From: Aurantiochytrium sp. KH105
Lineage: Eukaryota > Sar > Bigyra > Thraustochytrida > Thraustochytriidae
DNA length: 64,000 bases
NCBI GenBank assembly: GCA_003116975.1
Contig: BGKB01000160.1
Location: 94,511-158,510 of the forward strand
Direction: 5' to 3'
Positions within the stretch are counted from its first letter, which is position 1. Every line of letters starts with the position of its first letter. Below the pieces are notes generated by a model. The model saw only the letters and a program-made list of their open reading frames with translations, made no database searches and was not told the DNA's origin. The position numbers were made by a program, and so were the translations under genes. Shown one piece after another: positions 59,901-64,000 of the stretch.

Positions 59901-61370
59901 GCCGCCGAACGAGCGTCACACAATGATCGGGCACAAGATCTTCTTCGACGACAGCAAGCCGTCCATCGCAAGCTACATCGTCAAGTCACGCGTCTACGCG
60001 AAGAAGTGCGCCTTAATGCCGCAGATAATCCAAGTCAGCGTGCGACCCGCGTGAAGCGCCAGATCAAGGCGCTTGAGGTTGCAAACGTAAAGCTTCATCG
60101 TAAACTGCGCGACCTCGAGTCACAATTGCAGCGCAAACAGATACAAGCGCGGAAGCGAGCCGAAGCGAGACAAGCGGCCATTCGCGCCGGGCGCGAGGTG
60201 GAACCTCCGAACGAAGCCGATCAACTCTTTCGCGACGACGATGAAACGCGGGCGCGCAAGGCGGACTTGCGCAAGCAGATTGGCAAATCCATGCGCCAGC
60301 TTTCGCGATGGCGTCGTCGATGGCAAGCAGCCAAGCGTGCTGCGAGTTTAGCGACTTCTGCGCGACAAAATATCACTCGGCCCCTGCCTTCGCAATCTCA
60401 GCGCTCGACTGATGCGGATAGCTCAAGCGCACGGAAATATCGAACAGGAAATCAGCACATTCAAGCCCATCAGCACGCAGGCTTCTTGATGCAAGATGAC
60501 CGTCAGCAGCACCAGCACCAGCAGCAATCTCAGACCTTTTTGGCATCAACGTCTGCCTTGGGTGGCTGTAAAGTCCTGAAGGATGGCTGTGGGGCTGTTG
60601 CGGTCGAGGTGAGACGGCCGTCGTTGACAACAGCGCCCCGGCAGCTTGCAGTTGGCCCTGAGGCGCACCGTGCAATGGCTGCTGTTGCTGCCAAGCTCGA
60701 CGCACAGCGGCGTTCGTCCCTGTCAGCACCAAGCAATAACAGTGGCCTCGGCATCTTGTCCGTCTCTACGCGGCCTCTTGGCTCGCCTACATCCCGGTCA
60801 AGAGGATCTCCACGACAGCAGAAAATGTTGCGTTCTTCTTCGCCGCAGCAGACCTCCCGAACACAAGGAGAAAAGAGACATAGCTCAATCGCGCTGCCAA
60901 CCTACAAGTCTCCGCGACGATCACTTTTGCAAACGCTACCCACAAGTTTGTACAACGACACGCGAAAGCCTCGATCTCCGGAGCGAAACTCAAAAGCCAA
61001 CAACAAAAATTCACATGCGCCGGGCTCTGGCTCCCAGCTATACTCTCAACCTCTTCAAGGCCAAACATCCTCGGAGCAAGTTCGAGGCTTTATTCATTCG
61101 GAGCAAGTTCGGGGTCAAGTGGAGAAGAAGCGAGTCCCACGTCTGCCGGGGTCGAAGCAAGTTCGAGTTCAACTTCCTGCCCGAGAGACAAAGAATGAAA
61201 CAGCGGAATTGTTAATGACCAACGACGACAGCCGCGAAAGGCCCACGTCACCTCTTTTTGGCGACGAAGAGCTTTTGGGGAAGAGCTCATCGTCCCCGAC
61301 GAAGGGTGGCTTGCTCGGCTGGATGGAGCCTGTGAACATCGATCTTGCGAGCCGCCTTGGTTTAAACTAG
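56928..61370 (+). CDS. Large coiled-coil protein (hypothetical)
   Basis: This is a 1480-residue protein, using the ATG at 56928 (MPDTSARWSP). A second ATG at 56994 (MATAEARNQS) is also possible. Residues ~180-420 and ~560-1150 are long heptad-rich helices dominated by Glu, Lys, Arg, Leu and Gln (for example KLELQEQVQALEKRLSQTQ and KRQIKALEVANVKLHRKL). An acidic Glu/Asp/Ser island sits at ~560-630. The last ~330 residues are Ser/Pro/Gln/Arg-rich and disordered. They include three copies of a SEQVRG/KQVR word near 1380-1415, coded by repeated GAGCAAGTTCG sequences. The length and layout resemble cytoskeletal, centrosomal or ciliary scaffold proteins. No catalytic motif or named family is recognised. 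It is a single exon. Confidence 0.8.
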   Translation: MPDTSARWSPKKRSTRDPAYVEMATAEARNQSAAPGLQAASARPGPRASTTQHGSVYHERVPLIRRGERESVEGFMWDKQRGQRALQKRRQIREDVHVYATEQALETSLQRQGVHLHEDDIVLDEHQAFEDPHFAAKLPVASHAESHSRRRSQLTRRSTGISSMRLHNLRASQRNVLGGSKEPDDGKASEQSWDIVDGDLDSSVFGGDDQDFLTAETLRTQVEEKKRLAQEERDLRQAQKERAEKIFFFYEQVDQVVARIANTLSTVNKSEMHFAMKLGDKFVNDPSIEASKDIKSSRTSLMQLLGPGDESVKPQGPPAVSFWTEEEAEEFRLTKESLEKLTASINVSTFSESLSEIGEWVHGRRKQSMAEEKEFYTLMKEVEEQEVEAEGASRSVRLMLREKEQRAESKLQRFGDALHKIKTKGKQLNALLARYDADAVALQSQQTQETIAVLESQIAIMRARVLEADGRLASAVPSKGENQEIEDKLRAEQCRLDLASADVLEELDRIQAKNAVLIKQVAASGDVLHSLENIEQQVQLQVAFKEKAREAYGRNQNQRLEVEDDDEKKEDDKREEEEEQGDGEGKDEGLTEGASRASCESSSIEESSSPSQSSEVSSDEESAASDEEDHAREISELETLIANAEADKLAELEEKEELSRQLTTRKHEFESMPTAMEREARLVDKINEVKRLHDARKAPVVDKATLERQAQEAKRLEKAKLELQEQVQALEKRLSQTQSDLQEISSSLEEAQDLLAMYSAPAAGGHARKQRKTAATPRSGPRGDVGPLGDEAPEWEEEMVPSRDAHGRQSSLSPREIRTLDEQREELTALFEKVYAPFQVDPDTGDRVARVRSHAVVVRSERLGDILVRKEGPSIAGELEALRCDSLKVVSIRNEIQADVERATSQLQDALARGSNGSSQEEEIQRRLVAACKQVALLGNQVSRDRAKANTQRHSIQTSHEEELRAALEDMEEMGKEVLSLKERVTAIAHEAAERASHNDRAQDLLRRQQAVHRKLHRQVTRLREEVRLNAADNPSQRATRVKRQIKALEVANVKLHRKLRDLESQLQRKQIQARKRAEARQAAIRAGREVEPPNEADQLFRDDDETRARKADLRKQIGKSMRQLSRWRRRWQAAKRAASLATSARQNITRPLPSQSQRSTDADSSSARKYRTGNQHIQAHQHAGFLMQDDRQQHQHQQQSQTFLASTSALGGCKVLKDGCGAVAVEVRRPSLTTAPRQLAVGPEAHRAMAAVAAKLDAQRRSSLSAPSNNSGLGILSVSTRPLGSPTSRSRGSPRQQKMLRSSSPQQTSRTQGEKRHSSIALPTYKSPRRSLLQTLPTSLYNDTRKPRSPERNSKANNKNSHAPGSGSQLYSQPLQGQTSSEQVRGFIHSEQVRGQVEKKRVPRLPGSKQVRVQLPARETKNETAELLMTNDDSRERPTSPLFGDEELLGKSSSSPTKGGLLGWMEPVNIDLASRLGLN

Positions 61371-62662
61371 CCAAGTAGCAAGCTACAGCTAATTTTTAAA
61401 AGCCTGCCACCTGCACGCTGCTCGCCACCTCCTACCCTACCCTCACATAGGCCTATGAGGTAAACTAGCTAACCCCCCCGGCTTTTTCACTCCTTTCACT
61501 TCTTGCATGTTTGCAAACGCGAGCCATAGCCAGCACGAGTCGCCATGGTGAATCCTGCGTGATCTTTCGCCGCGCAGGCTGTCCCGCTCGGGCGGACTTT
61601 GCTTTGCAGCGTGTGCTCTCCGAGCGTGGGTCATTCTGCTTCGGCGCTCATGATCGATTTTGTAGTGTCTTCATAGTCACTGAGTAGGCTTAACATGGCC
61701 GATCTTCATGGCATCCCCCCCTCCCCGCATTCTCATCCACGGAGGGTCGTTTCTGCTCGCCGGTGGCTGTGGCTCGCCTCGGCTCGCTCTCGCTCTCGCT
61801 CTCGCTCTTCTCGTCAAGCGTTTCCCCGCACCGCGAGGGGGGTTAGGCGCGCGAGACGAGGAGTGCGGCTCACTCGCCGTCGCTGCGCTTGCCGCCCGCA
61901 CCGTTTTTCTTGCCAGCCTGCTCTCGCCGCCCCCTGGCACGCGGCGTCCGCGTCTCGTGCGCGCGCTGACGAAGCCGTTCATCAATCAACGCAGTCGCAG
62001 TCGCATCAAAGCGGCACCAGGTTCGTCCTCTTCCTCTGACGCCGCGAGACTCTTTCGAGGTCTCTCGCAACGGGTTCTGAATCGAGAGCGCAGGCTCCGG
62101 GTCGGAGTTTGTCTTGTCTTGTTGCAGCTGCAGCTGGCAATGGACTGCCGAGTACTACCTGACTGACCTTCTTCAGGCACGAACGAACCAAGGAAGATGA
62201 ATGGAATGGAGAAAGGAGGAGCGCTCGCAAGGACGCCAAACTTGAACTGATAAGGAAAGCCAACACGCATGGCATGTCGCGATTCGTAGCGTAGTGAAGG
62301 TCTACGCCGGGCATGCACATGTTCTGCTCGAGACTCGTTGTTTCACGCGCGGTGGGATCGACGAGGCTTCGCCGGGGTGGGAGCGGTTGCACGACAGCGG
62401 GCTTCGTCGTAGCCTGGTCGCTGAGGATGAATGGACGTATACCTGAACGTACCGTCCATGAACGAAAGGAAGGAAGGCTTCTTGGTCGGCACCGGAGACG
62501 CTTTTCCTGGCTAGCCTCGGCACTCGACTTCGCCGCCGCACCAGCGTCAAACCGGCCACCACGGCACCAGGGTCCCCCTACCCTTCGCCGTCGCCAGGGT
62601 CGGTCGGTCGGTCGATCCCCGCTCCTCGATCGGCCGTCGGGCAGGCGCGCTCGAGCTCGCTC

Positions 62663-62663
62663 C

Positions 62664-62696
<33 letters not shown>

Positions 62697-62703
62697 GCTT
62701 GCT
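62663..62703 (+). repeat. (GCTT)n microsatellite
   Basis: About ten GCTT units, one changed to ACTT, lie in GC-rich intergenic DNA. Confidence 0.95.
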
Positions 62704-63117
62704 CCCAAGGTTCGTTCGCCGCCTTGGAAAATTTGCCCACAGCTCGCGCTTGTGCACCCCGCGAGCTGGCGGGGTGCACAAACGACCACTTCTTTGCGGC
62801 CGCCTCTCTCTAAATAGAAGAACTCCGCCAGCGAGGTCCTGCGTGTGCAAAGGAATCGCGCGCGCGCGCGCTCGCTCGCTCGCTCGATCACTCGATCGTC
62901 CACGAATTGATCGCGCGCGTCGCCCCACCGTGCTGCGATGCGCCGCGGCGGCCGCCCCTCGCGGCCCTCGCGGCCCGGCCCGGCGTGCGCATGCGGAAGT
63001 GGCGTGTGGCTGGCGGGAGCACCAGGCGATGAGCTCAGTGCGCAGCGCTAGACTGCGCTGCTGCTGCGCGGCGCGGCGGGCCCGAGTGGGTCTTCTTCGA
63101 GGCCGCCGCACCGCTCG

Positions 63118-63140
63118 CGGCAAGGCAAGGCAAGGCAAGG
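63118..63140 (+). repeat. (GGCAA)n pentanucleotide run
   Basis: There are four to five GGCAA units ending in GGCAT, one of several GGCNN pentamer arrays in the window. Confidence 0.85.
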
Positions 63141-63779
63141 CATGGCTGTCGTGCCGGCCAGGCTGTCCGGCCGGATCTTCTCGAGCGCTGTCGGAAAGGG
63201 AAGCGAGGCCCGCGTCGGGCGAAGGGCCACTTGGGGGGGGGGGGGGGCGACTCGGCTCTAGCGAGCTAAGCTAGGTAGGCTCGCTCGCTAGCTTGTGGCT
63301 TGCAGCAGCAACAGCACCAGCAGCACCACCAGCAGCACCACCAGCAGGTGCTCGCTTGCTAGCTGGCATCGTTCTTACGTTTGGGACAGAATGTGCAGTG
63401 CACCGCACCGACTTGTCTTGTATGAAGGTTGGCGTTTTAGCCAACCTAACGCGCTGGAAGCTCCCGGGCGCCAACATTCAATTTACGAGACCGGTGTCAC
63501 TCGTGGCGTGCTGTGGGGATCTGCGGGGCCGCTGGCGGGGCGTAGACTCGGGGTGGATAGGGGCTTGCTGGAGCGAAGCTGCATTCATTGGGCTCAAGCA
63601 GGGACGGGAAAAAACGCAAGGCAACGGCACCAGACCGCCATTCGATCTCTGCCGCCGTGTCAGTCCACGTCTACGCGCGCGCGCACGAGCGTGGACACGA
63701 GAGGACGCGTGCGCTTGGCTCTCGACCGCTCCTTGCCGTCCCCGACACGCGCTGGCCATGTTTCCGCGTCCTCAAAAGC

Positions 63780-63933
63780 ATGAGTGATGACAGCAGCAGC
63801 ATGGCGGACGGCTACACGGTCGCGTCGCAGGCTCTCGCGCCCGTCGCGTCTACTGACGCTCGCGAGAGAGCGCTTGGATGCACCAACATAGAGGTCGCTG
63901 CGCTTGCTTTGCCATCGAACTCCCCCCCCTGCA
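63780..63933 (+). other. Possible first exon of a gene continuing past the right edge
   Basis: An ATG at 63780 (MSDDSSSMADGYTVASQ) opens a 52-codon frame of mixed, non-repetitive composition that reaches a consensus donor (CACGTGAGT, intron from about 63934). The frame stops inside the presumed intron, so a spliced gene running off the window is possible. No homology is recognised. Confidence 0.25.
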
Positions 63934-64000
63934 CGTGAGTGGGCTACCGGTCGCGCGAGCGTCACGGGGGACGCCTTCTCCAAGGATGACAACGACGACG

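Larger units (their letters stand above)
61371..63779. other. 2.4-kb right-end region without a supported gene
   Basis: This contains a CATAGGCCTATG palindrome near 61445, GC-rich low-complexity frames on both strands, GCTT (62663-62703) and CTCG (62868-62898) runs, a GGCAA pentamer run (63118-63140), a G tract (63231-63247), and a CAG/CAC tract (63303-63350). No homology is recognised. Confidence 0.5.

Noticed and set aside
61708..62166. 152-codon ATG frame to the right of the coiled-coil gene
   Set aside because: It has a hydrophobic Ala/Leu run from CTCGCT repeats and no conserved motif. A competing minus-strand frame is equally long.
1..64000. tRNA, rRNA, CRISPR arrays and transposon open frames
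   Set aside because: By eye I saw no tRNA-like T-loop/acceptor pairing, no rRNA-like block, no regularly spaced repeats with unique spacers, and no transposase or reverse-transcriptase motifs. A tRNAscan-SE/Infernal and repeat-library search would be decisive.

Overview
This is a GC-rich eukaryotic window with long, mostly uninterrupted reading frames, large 5' intergenic regions and many simple repeats. The gene content points to a compact-gene protist: tubby-like protein, exportin-5, three heterotrimeric G-alpha genes, TMEM14, HIG1, a full-length PDR-type ABC transporter, a UGT80/Atg26-type sterol glucosyltransferase, and a NACHT/ankyrin receptor-like protein. A stramenopile is most plausible, and within that group a labyrinthulomycete/thraustochytrid. 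This is inference from gene content and intron poverty, not a database match. The single N at 51026 shows that this is draft assembly.

Layout. 1-8 kb: a 5'-truncated tubby-family protein (+) converges on an XPA-C-like protein (-), followed by an exportin-5/HASTY homologue (+). 8.6-15.4 kb: three G-alpha genes in a row, all on the minus strand. Two are conventional. The third has Leu in place of the catalytic Gln of switch II. 17.5-21.4 kb: a small TMEM14 protein (+) and a secretory-pathway multi-PDZ acidic protein (-). 22.6-30.9 kb: a 2271-residue protein joining an APH-like kinase module, a NACHT NTPase and ankyrin repeats, then a small RyR-domain protein on the same strand. 31.1-33.0 kb: a membrane-anchored M14/AstE-like zinc hydrolase (-). 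35.4-43.9 kb: a PDR-type ABC transporter and a PX-domain sterol glucosyltransferase, both +. 45.3-49.4 kb: a small coiled-coil protein with VxxPxGxxxG motifs, and a HIG1-domain mitochondrial protein. 50.1-53.3 kb: an EF-hand protein (-) broken in this assembly by a perfect 280-bp duplication around the N. 54.1-61.4 kb: a probably tail-anchored protein and a 1480-residue coiled-coil protein. The last 2.6 kb holds no secure gene, only a possible first exon at the right edge.

The genes do not form one pathway. The functional groupings visible are the G-alpha array (signal transduction), the adjacent NACHT-ankyrin and RyR genes (possibly immune or stress sensing), and the neighbouring membrane-lipid genes (ABC transporter and sterol glucosyltransferase). 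The strongest leads are the kinase-like/NACHT/ankyrin protein with its RyR neighbour, the G-alpha with a built-in Gln-to-Leu change, and the assembly error that splits the EF-hand gene. For several genes I moved the start to the first in-frame ATG with plausible context, because the open frame extends upstream only from TTG or GTG codons.
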